Positions 28,853 to 37,374 of a DNA stretch of 64,000 nucleotides are shown piece by piece. The DNA comes from DATCBF01 sp964401995 (lineage in GTDB: Bacteria; Actinomycetota; Thermoleophilia; Solirubrobacterales; 70-9). The DNA lies in the NCBI GenBank assembly GCA_964401995.1, contig CAYOAP010000009.1, forward strand, positions 54,566 to 118,565. The letters are read 5' to 3'. The position numbers and the translations under genes were made by a program. Every line of letters begins with the position of its first letter. The stretch's first letter is position 1. The notes under the pieces were generated by a model that did no database searches, was not told the origin of the DNA, and saw only the letters and a list, made by a program, of their open reading frames with translations.

Positions 28853-30055
28853 TCAGCGAGGGACGAGGCGGTAGACGGGGCCCGCCTGCGAGGTGACGTA
28901 GATGTGGCCATGGTCGTCGGTTCCGAAGGAGGTCGGGCTTTCGACGGCGAGGCCGAGCTTGCGGTCGCCGCTTGCCTTGCCCAGGTGCGGGACGAGGCTG
29001 CGCAGCTGGCCCTCGCAGTAGTCGGCGTAGAGGTAGCGGCCGTGCAGGCTCGGCAGGCTGGGGTCGCCGACGACGTAGCCGCCGATGATCGAGCAGCTGC
29101 CGCCGGCGCGGCTGTGGCTGTAGGCGAAGATCGGCTTCGTCGTCCCGCCCGGGTCAGGCGTGCCGCTGTTTTCTTCCTTATAAGGAGCGAAGCCCTCAAG
29201 CGCGTCCCAGCCGAAGTTGGCGCCGCTGGCCGCGCCGACCGTCGTGTAGTCGACCTCCTCGAACCGGTTCTGGCCGACATCGCCGATCGCCAGCCGCGGC
29301 TGCGCCGCGCTGACCGTGTCGAAGGAGAAGCGGAAGGGGTTGCGCAGGCCGTAGCTGTAGATCTCGTCGCGTCCCGGCTTGCCGACGAACGGGTTGCTCG
29401 GCGGCACCGAGTAGGGAGCATCGCCAGAGGGCCGCGGGTCGATCCGCAGCAGCTTGCCGAGCAGCACGTCCTTGTTCTGGGCGTTGTTGGGAGGATCGCC
29501 GCCGGAGCCGCCGTCGCCGGTGCCGAAGTAGAGGAGGTCGCCGAGGAACTGCATCTGGCCGCCGTTGTGGTTCGAGTTGACCGGGTGCGGGATCTCGATC
29601 ACGGCGCGGCGCGAGCCCGCCGCCGCCTTGATTGGGCTGGCGCGTTTGTATTCGTCGATCCTGATGTTGCCGTCGTGGTCGACGTAATAGACGTAGAAGC
29701 TGCCGCTGCTCTTGTAGTCGAGCGGGAAGGCGATCGAGAGCAGGCCGCGCTCGCCTTCGAAGCTGACCAGCCCGGAGATGTCGAGGAAGGGCTGCTTCAG
29801 CCGGTGGCCGTTGCGCAGGACCGCAACCTTGCCCGACTGCTCGACGACGAAGACGAGGTTCGGGTAGCCCGGCGCGCCGGCGACGTAGACCGGGCTGTCG
29901 AAGCTGCCGATCTTCTTCAGGCCGACGCCGCCGCTTGCCTTCGAGGCCTTGGTCTGGACGACGCTGGATCCCGACTGCTTGGCCGAGCCGCAGGCGGGCA
30001 GCGCCAAGGCGAGCAAGGCGGCGAGGGAGAAGCTGGCGATCGCATGGCGACCCAT
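28853..30055 (-). CDS. PQQ-dependent sugar dehydrogenase-like lipoprotein (GSDH family)
   Basis: Exported protein of 400 residues with a lipobox (ALPAC, C22 lipidated) and a Ser/Lys linker. The rest is the six-bladed propeller of the glucose/sorbosone dehydrogenase family: FDSPVYVAGAPGYPNLVFVVEQSGKV, SGLVSFEGERGLLSIAFPLDY, IPHPVNSNHNGGQMQFLGDLLYFGTGDGG, RNPFRFSFD, LAIGDVGQNRFEEVDY and YADYCEGQLR. The His in NHNGG is the conserved active-site region. Substrate may be a free aldose; PQQ dependence is known for only some members. It sits 10 bp downstream of another lipoprotein gene, so they share a transcript. Confidence 0.9.
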   Translation of the reverse strand: MGRHAIASFSLAALLALALPACGSAKQSGSSVVQTKASKASGGVGLKKIGSFDSPVYVAGAPGYPNLVFVVEQSGKVAVLRNGHRLKQPFLDISGLVSFEGERGLLSIAFPLDYKSSGSFYVYYVDHDGNIRIDEYKRASPIKAAAGSRRAVIEIPHPVNSNHNGGQMQFLGDLLYFGTGDGGSGGDPPNNAQNKDVLLGKLLRIDPRPSGDAPYSVPPSNPFVGKPGRDEIYSYGLRNPFRFSFDTVSAAQPRLAIGDVGQNRFEEVDYTTVGAASGANFGWDALEGFAPYKEENSGTPDPGGTTKPIFAYSHSRAGGSCSIIGGYVVGDPSLPSLHGRYLYADYCEGQLRSLVPHLGKASGDRKLGLAVESPTSFGTDDHGHIYVTSQAGPVYRLVPR

Positions 30056-30065
30056 GCGGGAAAAA

Positions 30066-30788
30066 CTAGCGGCTGGCGCTCTTCGGTTCTTCGATTTCGA
30101 CGACTTCGCCGCTGTCGGTGACTTCGGTATTGGGCGGGATGCTGGAGACGTGGACCGCGAAGGAGCCGCCCGGCTTGACCCCGCTGCTCGTCTCGGCCTT
30201 GGCGCTGCCGCTGAGCCCGGCGTCGACTCCGTAGAGAAGGATGTAATCGCCGGCCCTGACCGCGTTCAGCTTCCAGACCGCCTCGGTGGTCTTGCCCGGC
30301 TTCAACGGGCCGAAATCGAAGGTCTTCGGGTTCGAGGTGACGGCGCCGCCAGGCGTGTTGGAGCCAGCGAATTTCGGATAGCCGGCCGAGAGCACCCAGA
30401 TCGGCCGGTCGGGCTGGGCGAGGCCGGCCCGCGGGTCGCGGAAGCCGAAGGGCAGGGCCGAGGTCTGGCCCTCCTTGCCGGCGAGCGAGGTGGTCACGGT
30501 AAGAGCCGGGATCGTCTTCGTGCCGGTGTTGCGGACGCCGAGGCGCAGCAGCGAGGTCTGGCCGAGGCGCTGCGAGGTCGGGAATGCAGCGGTCACGACC
30601 TGGACCTTGAAGGTGCCGGCCGGCTGGTTGGCATCGGAGGAGGAGCCGCCTCCACAGGCGGCGATCGAGACCGTCAGAGCCGCAGCGACCGCGCCCGCTC
30701 CGAGGGAGCGAAGGCGGGAACGCCGAGCGTTTGTGCAGTTCCCCCGCAAACCGGCCGGAACATACCACGGGGTTTGCGCCCCTCCCAC
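30066..30788 (-). CDS. Exported lipoprotein of unknown function
   Basis: Lipoprotein of up to 240 residues. The signal (RRSRLRSLGAGAVAAALTVSIAAC) ends in a lipobox with C45 in the longest reading, followed by GGGSSSD. The N-terminus is uncertain: GTG at 30788 gives a long pre-signal stretch, and TTG at 30749 would be more typical. The mature part looks like an immunoglobulin-like beta sandwich of the CARDB/DUF4352 kind (LLRLGVRNTGTKTIPALTVTTSL...FDFGPLKPGKTTEAVWKLNAVRAGDYILLYGVDAGL). Co-transcribed with the sugar dehydrogenase-like gene. Confidence 0.75.
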   Translation of the reverse strand: MGGAQTPWYVPAGLRGNCTNARRSRLRSLGAGAVAAALTVSIAACGGGSSSDANQPAGTFKVQVVTAAFPTSQRLGQTSLLRLGVRNTGTKTIPALTVTTSLAGKEGQTSALPFGFRDPRAGLAQPDRPIWVLSAGYPKFAGSNTPGGAVTSNPKTFDFGPLKPGKTTEAVWKLNAVRAGDYILLYGVDAGLSGSAKAETSSGVKPGGSFAVHVSSIPPNTEVTDSGEVVEIEEPKSASR

Positions 30789-30920
30789 GCCTTTTTCGCG
30801 GCCCCGAATTCGTTAGCCCGATCTCAACAGTCGTGTAACCGTCGGCCGCCCACTCATCCCATAGACTGATTCGACTGGGTAAGGAGCCGCACTTGCGTGG
30901 CTTCGCTTCTGGAGGAGCAG

Positions 30921-31727
30921 ATGGTCGGAACCGCAGTTAACAGGGCATTTTCGCCCGCCAAGTCCTTGTTCGAGGTGGTCGGAGAGATGATGCTCCTGAC
31001 CGCGAGAACGATTGTCTCGGCGATCAAACCCCCCTACCCCTATGGGGAGGAGTTCATCGGCCAGTTCCTCTTCGCCCTGCAGCTCTGCTGGTTCCCGCTG
31101 CTGGTCTCGACCGTCGCCTTCGGCTTCGGCGCTCCCGGCCTGCAGGCGGCCAACTTCCTCTCGCTGTTCGGCGCCCTCGACCGGCTCGGCGGCTTCTTCG
31201 TGCTCGCCTCGATCCGCGAGTTCGCCCCCTTCGTCACCGCCGTCGTCGTCGCCGGCGTCGCCGGCACCGCGATCACCGCCGACCTCGGCGCCCGCAAGAT
31301 CCGCGAGGAGCTCGACGCCCTGCAGGTGCTCGGCGTCGACCCGATCAAGAACCTGGTCGTGCCGCGCTTCCTGGCGCTGATGCTGATCACCGGCCTGCTC
31401 GACATCTACGCGCTGGTCTTCGGGATCAGCGGCGGCATCCTCACCGAGATGCTCTACCACCAGCCGCTCGGCGGCTTCTTCGCCACCCTCTTCTCCAACG
31501 CCTCGATCACCGACCTCTGGGGCTCGGTGATCAAGTGCACGCTGTTCGGCGCCCTGATCGCCGTCGTCTGCTCATATAAAGGGATGACCGCGTCCGGGGG
31601 CGCCGCCGGCGTCGGCCGCGCCGTCAACGAGGCCGTCGTCATCTCCTTCATGGGCGTCTTCGCCTTCAACTACGTCTTCACCCAGACCCTGCTCGCCACC
31701 AACCCCGAGCTGCAGACGATCCGATGA
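30921..31727 (+). CDS. MlaE/YrbE-family ABC permease, subunit A
   Basis: Permease of 268 residues of the MlaE/YrbE family, lipid-transport permeases that normally work with MCE proteins. Five to six hydrophobic segments are visible; the family core is IREFAPFVTAVVVAGVAGTAITADLGARKIREELDALQVLGVDP, the conserved coupling segment with its ATPase. The ATG at 30921 follows GGAGGAG and is preferred to the GTG at 30897. First gene of a six-gene operon; its stop overlaps the start of the second permease (ATGA). Confidence 0.93.
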   Translation: MVGTAVNRAFSPAKSLFEVVGEMMLLTARTIVSAIKPPYPYGEEFIGQFLFALQLCWFPLLVSTVAFGFGAPGLQAANFLSLFGALDRLGGFFVLASIREFAPFVTAVVVAGVAGTAITADLGARKIREELDALQVLGVDPIKNLVVPRFLALMLITGLLDIYALVFGISGGILTEMLYHQPLGGFFATLFSNASITDLWGSVIKCTLFGALIAVVCSYKGMTASGGAAGVGRAVNEAVVISFMGVFAFNYVFTQTLLATNPELQTIR

Positions 31728-32521
31728 ATCCCTGGCTCGCGGTCCCGCGCGGTTGGCTCGACTCCTTCGGCGAGATCGCCCGCTTCGGCGGCATGGTCGC
31801 CGGCCAGGTCTACTCGGGCCGGGTCCTGCGCTTCTTCGGCGAGAGCCTGCGCCAGGCCGGGATCCTGATCCTCGGCTCGGCCCTGATCATCTGGGGCCTG
31901 GTCTTCACCCTCGGCCTGCAGTGCGGGATCGAGGGTGCCTACCTGCTGCGCGCCCAGGGCGCGCCCGCCTACGCCGGCGTCTTCTCGGCCTGGTGCGACC
32001 TGCGCGAGATCATGCCCTACGCCTTCGGCTACATGCTGGCGGCCAAGGTCGGGACCGGGATCGTCGCCGAGCTCGGGGCGATGCGGATCTCCGACGAGAT
32101 CGACGCACTCGAGGTGATGGGCGTGCCCCCGATCACCTTCCTCTGCGCGACCCGCCTGCTCGCCGCCTGGATCGCCTTCCCCTTCATGTACCTGGTCGGA
32201 ATCGGCGTCATGTACTCGGCCAGCTACCTCGCCGTCGTCAAACAGATCGGCGATGTCTCCTCCGGCGGCTACTTCCTCATCTTCTGGGAGTTCCAGAACC
32301 CTCCCGACCTGATCTTCAGCTTGGTCAAGGGGATGGTGATGGCGACCGCGATCGTGATGGTCGGCTGCTACTACGGCTACACCGCCTCTGGCGGCCCGGT
32401 CGGGGTCGGCACCGCGACCGCGAAGTCGATGGTCCTCAATATCGTCTTAGTTCACATCATCGGGATGCTTGGCACCCTTGTCTTCTGGGGCGCCAACCCA
32501 CGAGCGCCAATAGGAGGCTGA
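31724..32521 (+). CDS. MlaE/YrbE-family ABC permease, subunit B
   Basis: Second permease, 265 residues, paralogous to the preceding one. The family segment is REIMPYAFGYMLAAKVGTGIVAELGAMRISDEIDALEVMGVPPITFL. Hydrophobic segments fit five to six membrane passes. In mycobacteria the YrbEA/YrbEB pair forms a heterodimer fed by six Mce proteins; here the next genes are an ATPase and an RND protein instead. AGGAGG near its 3' end serves the next gene. Confidence 0.93.
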   Translation: MNPWLAVPRGWLDSFGEIARFGGMVAGQVYSGRVLRFFGESLRQAGILILGSALIIWGLVFTLGLQCGIEGAYLLRAQGAPAYAGVFSAWCDLREIMPYAFGYMLAAKVGTGIVAELGAMRISDEIDALEVMGVPPITFLCATRLLAAWIAFPFMYLVGIGVMYSASYLAVVKQIGDVSSGGYFLIFWEFQNPPDLIFSLVKGMVMATAIVMVGCYYGYTASGGPVGVGTATAKSMVLNIVLVHIIGMLGTLVFWGANPRAPIGG

Positions 32522-32523
32522 CC

Positions 32524-33441
32524 TTGTCGGACGAGCCCAACCAGACCCCTGCCCCGAGCCCGGCTTCGGGTCCCTACGTCGGCGAGGACGGCAAAGTGAT
32601 GGGCAAAGACTTCGTCATTCCCGGCGTTGACCCATCCGAGTCCGATCCCTACCGCTTCCACACCGGCCGCAAGCGTGACCACGGCGGCGAGGACGCGATC
32701 GAGATCATCGACCTGGTCAAGCAGTTCGGCCGGGCGCGGATCCTCAACGGGCTCAACCTCGGCCTGCCCGAGGACCAGGTCTCGATGGTGCTCGGCCCCT
32801 CGGGCACCGGCAAGAGCGTGCTGATCAAGCACATCGTCGGCCTGCTGCAGCCGGACTCCGGCGACGTCCTGGTCCACGGCGAGTCGATCCCGAGCATGAC
32901 CGACGACGAACTCTTCGAGGTCCGCAAGAAGTTCGGCCTCCTCTTCCAGGACGGCGCCCTCTTCGGCTCGATGAACATCTACGACAACACCGCCTTCCCG
33001 CTGCGCCAGCACACCGACAAAAGCGAGGAAGAGATCGCCGAGATCTGCAACCGCCGACTCAAGGAGGTGGGGCTGACAGAGGCGATCTACAAGATGCCGA
33101 ACGAGCTCTCCGGCGGCATGCGCAAGCGCGCCGGCTTCGCCCGGGCGCTGGTGCTCGACCCGCAGATCGTGATGTTCGACGAGCCCGACTCCGGCCTCGA
33201 CCCGGTCCGCACAGCGCTGCTCTGCGAGCTGATCCGCGAGGTCCACGCCGAGAACGGCGGCTGCTACCTGACGATCAGCCACGACCTCAACACGGCCCGC
33301 CGCATCGCCGACTTCCTCGCCGTGCTCTGGAACGGCAAAATCGTCGAGTCGGGGCCGAAAGAAGAGCTGTTCGACTCCGAAAATGAGTTCGTCGCCCAGT
33401 TCCTCAAAGCGGACGTGCACGGTCCGCTCTCGATGGATTGA
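32524..33441 (+). CDS. MlaF/Mkl-type ABC transporter ATPase
   Basis: ATPase of 305 residues for the two MlaE permeases. An acidic/polar N-terminal extension of about 60 residues (SDEPNQTPAPSPASG...) precedes the nucleotide-binding domain: Walker A GPSGTGKSV, Q-loop LLFQDGALFGSMN (typical of MlaF/Mkl), signature LSGGM, Walker B IVMFDEPDSGLDP and switch TISHD. The TTG start at 32524 is chosen because AGGAGG (32512-32517) lies six bases before it and it directly follows the permease stop. A longer frame upstream is antisense-like noise. Confidence 0.92.
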   Translation: MSDEPNQTPAPSPASGPYVGEDGKVMGKDFVIPGVDPSESDPYRFHTGRKRDHGGEDAIEIIDLVKQFGRARILNGLNLGLPEDQVSMVLGPSGTGKSVLIKHIVGLLQPDSGDVLVHGESIPSMTDDELFEVRKKFGLLFQDGALFGSMNIYDNTAFPLRQHTDKSEEEIAEICNRRLKEVGLTEAIYKMPNELSGGMRKRAGFARALVLDPQIVMFDEPDSGLDPVRTALLCELIREVHAENGGCYLTISHDLNTARRIADFLAVLWNGKIVESGPKEELFDSENEFVAQFLKADVHGPLSMD

Positions 33442-35966
33442 CCGCGATTGCCGGCTGGGCGGCCCGCCACGCGCGGGCAGTCCTCGCCGTGTCGGTTGTC
33501 CTGGCGCTGGCAGCCGGCGCGATCGCCACTCAGCTGCCGACCGATGCCGGGACCGGGACGCTGGTCGACTCGGACACGGCCAGCTCACAGGCGACCCAGC
33601 ATGTACGCGAGGTCTTCGGCGATGACCCGGTCGTCGTCCTCGCCGAGGGGGACCTGCAGGGGCTGATCCTGACCGAAAACCTCGGGCGCCTGCTGCGGCT
33701 CGAGGGCTGCCTCGCGGCCAAGGTCCCGGCGAAGGGCGAGCCGATCCCGGGGCCCTGCGCCGAACTGGCTCAGACCGGGGCGGTCAAATACGTCGCCGGG
33801 CCGGCCACTTTCCTCAACGAGGCGGTGATCCAGGTCGACAACCAGCTCAAGCGCCTGTCGGCCAATCGCAGCCCGGCCGAACTGCGCGAACTGCTGCTGC
33901 AGGTGGCGACGAAGTACGGGATCACCAGCCTGCCGAGCCTCAGCAACACCGACTTCCTGGCGACGATCGTCTTCGACCTGAGCCAGGCGCGCGGCACCCC
34001 CAAGGCCCGCCTCGCCTACCTCTTCCCCAACAGCCACTCGGCCCAGATCGTGGTCCGGCTGCGTCCCAACCTGAGCGAATCCGAACGCCACCACGCCCTC
34101 GAACTGATCCGCGCCGTCGTCGCCGACACCACGCCGCGCAAGGCTTGCCCGTTCGAAGGCAAGCCTGCCCCCTGCTTCCAGCTGCACGGCGGCCACTACG
34201 TCGTCTCCGGGGCGCCGATCGTCGTCGACGGGCTCTCGCGGGCGCTGAAGGACGCGCTGCTGGTGCTCTTCGCCGTCGCCGTCGCCGTGATGGCGCTGAC
34301 CCTGGCGATCGTCTTCCGCTCACGCTTCCGGCTGCTGCCGCTGGCGCTGGCACTTGCCGCGGCGGGGCTCACCTTCGGCTTACTTGACCTAGTCGGCGGC
34401 TCGCTGACGATGGCCTCGATCGCGGTTCTGCCGATCCTGATTGGGCTGGCGGTTGACTACGCGATCCAGCTGCAGGCTCGGTATGACGAGGCGGTTGAGG
34501 CTGGGCTGCGGGGGGTCGAGGCGGCTCGCCAGGCTGCAGCGAGTGGGGGCCGCACCATCGGCACAGCATGCCTCGCAACCGCAGCCGGCTTCCTCACCTT
34601 ACAGCTCTCCCCCACGCCGATGGTCCGCAGCTTCGGCTTGCTGTTGGTGGTGGGAGTTGGGGTCGCCTTCGGGTTGGCGATGACAGCTGGTTTTGCTGCG
34701 CTCAGCCTGCGAGTCGAGAGAGGCGAGGGGGGTGCCCCTCCTGGTGCTGGGTTTTTCGCCTCGCGCGCTGCTTCTCTCGCCGACTGGTCTGTGCGAAAAA
34801 GAGGACGCCGCAGCCAGGAGGGGCGCCCCCCTCGGTCCTCTGAGCGGGCGGTTGATCTTGCGCTGACGCATTCAGGGCGAGTGCTTGCTGTTGGCGTGGC
34901 CCTGGCCGTGATCGGCTGGGCCGCGGGGACTCAGATATCGACAACCTCCGACATCCGCCAGCTGGCACCGCAGAGTCTGCCTGCCGTTCACGACTTGAAC
35001 GAGTTGCAGGATGCGACTGGCGTTTCTGGGGAGCTCGATGTCAGCGTTGAAGCTCCAGACCTCACGGATCCGGCGACGGTTGAATGGATGGCCGCCTTTA
35101 AGAAGCGGGTGCTCAAGGCAAATGGGTTCGATGGGCCGAAAGCGTCGTGTCTGAGCGCCGAAATCTGTCCTGGCCCGGCGCTCTCCGATTTCGTTGCCGG
35201 AGGTGGCGAGACGCTGACCCAGCAGGGCATCCGGGCCACTGTTGCTCAGCTGCCGGACTATGACTTGGCTCAGGTTGCGCCTCGAGATCCGCAGACTGGA
35301 GAACTCGGGAACACAGCGTTGATGGCGTTTGGCATTCGCGCTCAGTCACTCGATGACCAGCAGGCGTTGATTGAACGGGTGCGGGAGGAGATTGGAACAC
35401 CCGGGACCGCTGGTGGGCCTCCGGCTGGGGTCAATGTGGAGCTGACTGGGCTGCCGGTGATCGCTGCCGAATCGGCTTCCGATCTCTCCAGCAGCCGCTA
35501 CTGGCTGGCGCTGGCTGGGATCGTGCTTGTCGCGCTGACCCTGCTCGCCGTCTATCGCTCGCTGTCGCGGGCTCTGGTGCCGTTGGTTCCGATCGTGCTC
35601 GCCACCGGCTGGTCCTCGCTGGTCCTCTGGATCACTGGGACTCCGCTTAATCCGATGTCGGCTGCGTTGGGGGCGCTGACAATCGCGATCGCTACCGAGT
35701 TCAGCGTCATCCTCGCCGCCCGCTTCCATCAGGAGAAAGAGGCTGGGCGGCCGCTGGCCGAGGCGCTGCGGCAGGCCTACGCCCGAACCGGGGCCGCGGT
35801 CCTCGCCTCCGGCATCACCGCCACCGCCGGCTTCGCGGTGCTGATCGCCAGCGACATCCAGATGCTGCGTGACTTCGGCTTCGTCACCGTCATCGACCTC
35901 ACCGTCGCGCTGCTGGGAGTGATGCTGGTGCTGCCGGCGACCTTGGTCTGGAGGGAGGGCCGGTGA
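33438..35966 (+). CDS. RND/MMPL-family transporter (HpnN-like)
   Basis: RND permease of 842 residues in two homologous halves. Each has one N-terminal helix, a large extracytoplasmic domain and a five-helix bundle. The first bundle contains VLPILIGLAVDYAIQLQARYDE, the MMPL/HpnN motif, and the second ALGALTIAIATEFSVILAARFHQE. Homologues move hopanoids, lipids or other hydrophobic cargo. The TTG at 33438 overlaps the ATPase stop, so it belongs to the MlaE operon. Between the halves (about residues 430-466) is an in-frame palindromic insertion, and GC falls through much of the second half. Confidence 0.9.
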   Translation: MTAIAGWAARHARAVLAVSVVLALAAGAIATQLPTDAGTGTLVDSDTASSQATQHVREVFGDDPVVVLAEGDLQGLILTENLGRLLRLEGCLAAKVPAKGEPIPGPCAELAQTGAVKYVAGPATFLNEAVIQVDNQLKRLSANRSPAELRELLLQVATKYGITSLPSLSNTDFLATIVFDLSQARGTPKARLAYLFPNSHSAQIVVRLRPNLSESERHHALELIRAVVADTTPRKACPFEGKPAPCFQLHGGHYVVSGAPIVVDGLSRALKDALLVLFAVAVAVMALTLAIVFRSRFRLLPLALALAAAGLTFGLLDLVGGSLTMASIAVLPILIGLAVDYAIQLQARYDEAVEAGLRGVEAARQAAASGGRTIGTACLATAAGFLTLQLSPTPMVRSFGLLLVVGVGVAFGLAMTAGFAALSLRVERGEGGAPPGAGFFASRAASLADWSVRKRGRRSQEGRPPRSSERAVDLALTHSGRVLAVGVALAVIGWAAGTQISTTSDIRQLAPQSLPAVHDLNELQDATGVSGELDVSVEAPDLTDPATVEWMAAFKKRVLKANGFDGPKASCLSAEICPGPALSDFVAGGGETLTQQGIRATVAQLPDYDLAQVAPRDPQTGELGNTALMAFGIRAQSLDDQQALIERVREEIGTPGTAGGPPAGVNVELTGLPVIAAESASDLSSSRYWLALAGIVLVALTLLAVYRSLSRALVPLVPIVLATGWSSLVLWITGTPLNPMSAALGALTIAIATEFSVILAARFHQEKEAGRPLAEALRQAYARTGAAVLASGITATAGFAVLIASDIQMLRDFGFVTVIDLTVALLGVMLVLPATLVWREGR
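34724..34834. repeat. In-frame palindromic element inside the RND gene
   Basis: A 21-bp arm at 34724-34744 is repeated inverted at 34814-34834 with a single mismatch. A second inner pair, TTTTTCGC / GCGAAAAA, lies between them. The whole unit is 111 bp, exactly 37 codons, and encodes a Gly/Ala/Arg/Ser-rich loop (from GEGGAPPGAGF to RRSQEGRPP). It sits at the cytoplasmic linker between the two RND halves, where an insertion would be tolerated. Confidence 0.7.
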
Positions 35967-36622
35967 AAGATCGCTACTCGATCACGGTCGGCCTGATCTT
36001 CCTGGCGCTGGTCGCCTTCGCCTTCCTGCACGGGGTCGGCGGCAGCGACCAGGGCACGCTCGGACTCGACAAACTGCCGGCGCGCTGGCCGCTGCCGGAG
36101 TTCGCGGTGCCGGCGGGCGCCAGCCAGCTCGAAGGCGACGCCAACGTTGCTCAGGACAATTGCGAATCGTCCGAGGTCCCCTGCCCGGACAGCGCCAAGC
36201 GAACCCCCGCCTGCCACGTTGCCGGCGCCGACGTGATCCGGGTGTGCGACCTCTTCGACCGGCCGCTGGTGATCTCTTTCTGGTTCACCAAGGGGGGCGG
36301 CGATTGCGCCGATCGCCAGGACGTGGTCGAGCAGGCATTTCGCCGCTACCGTGGGCGGGTGAACTTTCTTTCGCTGGACGTGCGCGATGGTCGCGACACG
36401 GTTCGCGAACTGATCCACCAGCACGGCTGGACGATGCCGGTCGGCTATGACCGCGACGGAGCGGTCGCCAGCCTCTATCGGGTGGGCGGCTGCCCGACCC
36501 TGGCCTACGCCTTCCCCGGCGGCACCCTGCAGAGCGCGAGCGTCGGCAACTTCACCGTGGCCCAGCTGGACGCCAGGATCGACGAGTTGCTGCGGGCCAC
36601 TCGAGAAGCGGAACAGAGCTGA
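35963..36622 (+). CDS. Membrane-anchored thioredoxin-fold protein without CXXC
   Basis: Protein of 219 residues. Hydrophobic residues 8-24 anchor it or act as a signal. A redoxin/TlpA-like fold follows: PLVISFWFTKGGGDCADRQDVVEQAFRRYRGRVNFLSLDV, then GWTMPVGYDRDGAVASLYRVGGCPTLAYAFPGG with the cis-Pro in GCPT. The active-site position has GGDC rather than CXXC, leaving one Cys, so ordinary disulfide exchange is doubtful. Extra Cys pairs in the N-terminal region (CESSEVPCPD, ACHVAG, RVCDLF) may form structural disulfides. GTG at 35963 overlaps the RND stop (GTGA). Confidence 0.75.
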   Translation: MKDRYSITVGLIFLALVAFAFLHGVGGSDQGTLGLDKLPARWPLPEFAVPAGASQLEGDANVAQDNCESSEVPCPDSAKRTPACHVAGADVIRVCDLFDRPLVISFWFTKGGGDCADRQDVVEQAFRRYRGRVNFLSLDVRDGRDTVRELIHQHGWTMPVGYDRDGAVASLYRVGGCPTLAYAFPGGTLQSASVGNFTVAQLDARIDELLRATREAEQS

Positions 36623-36623
36623 G

Positions 36624-37292
36624 ATGACCGCGGGCGCCGGCGCCGGACCGAGATGGGAGCCTGCCCCCGAGCAGGGCTGGGTCGCCCCCCACGTGGCCGA
36701 AGAGTTTCCCGGCCTCGGAATCGCCTGGATCGAGATCGACTGCTCCCCAGCGCGCAGCTCCGACACCGTACGCGGCCGCCTGCGCGAACTCTCCGACCGC
36801 TTCTTCGGCGCCCACGCGATCCACATGCGCGAGCGCCCGATCCCCTGGGCCTACCGCGTCTTCTTCCGCCAGATCGGCCTCGACCCCGACCGCACCCGCA
36901 CCCCGGTCGAGCAGCTGGCCTTCGAGCGAATCCGCGAGGGCGCCTTCAAGACCCAGGGAATCCCGGCCGACGCGCTGACGATCGCGACCGTCGAGACCGG
37001 TGTAGCTCTGCGCGCCTTCGACGCCGACCGGCTGGACGGACGGCTCTGCATCCGCGACTCGGCCCCAGGCGAGTCCCTGGCCGGCCGGCCCAGCGAGCTG
37101 GCCCAGGGCACCCTCGTCGTCGCCGACGACCGCGACCCGGTCGGGCTGCTGTTTGGGACCACGGCCAAAGGCCGTGAGGTAGAACCAGAGACCCGCCGCG
37201 TCGCGATCGTCGCCGTCCAGGTAAAGGGCGTCCCCCAGATCTCGGTCGACGAGGCGCTGTGGATGGCGGCGGCGACGCTTGAGGCAGCTTGA
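36624..37292 (+). CDS. Stand-alone B3/B4 (PheT-type) domain protein
   Basis: Soluble protein of 222 residues resembling the B3/4 domain of phenylalanyl-tRNA synthetase beta chain, which in PheRS edits mischarged Tyr-tRNA. Features are GLGIAWIEIDCSPA, AYRVFFRQIGLDPDRTRTPVEQL, TQGIPADALTIATVETGVALRAFD and GTLVVADDRDPVGLLFGTTAKGR. Free-standing B3/4 proteins are widespread, and their substrates are poorly known. The ATG at 36624 lies one base after the stop of the preceding gene. It is the last gene of the operon and is followed by a strong terminator. Confidence 0.8.
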   Translation: MTAGAGAGPRWEPAPEQGWVAPHVAEEFPGLGIAWIEIDCSPARSSDTVRGRLRELSDRFFGAHAIHMRERPIPWAYRVFFRQIGLDPDRTRTPVEQLAFERIREGAFKTQGIPADALTIATVETGVALRAFDADRLDGRLCIRDSAPGESLAGRPSELAQGTLVVADDRDPVGLLFGTTAKGREVEPETRRVAIVAVQVKGVPQISVDEALWMAAATLEAA

Positions 37293-37304
37293 GACCTGGA
37301 ACGC

Positions 37305-37343
37305 AAGCGAGCCCCGGATGGCCATGCCATCCGGGGCTCGCTT
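37305..37343. terminator. Strong bidirectional terminator
   Basis: An 18-bp perfect stem starting AAGCGAGCCCCGGATGGC with a three-base CAT loop, between the convergent B3/4 and collagen-like genes. It is the clearest terminator in the window and closes the MlaE/RND operon from the left and the surface region from the right. Confidence 0.9.
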
Positions 37344-37374
37344 GAACAAGCTTCGTCAGAGGCGAAACGCCAGC

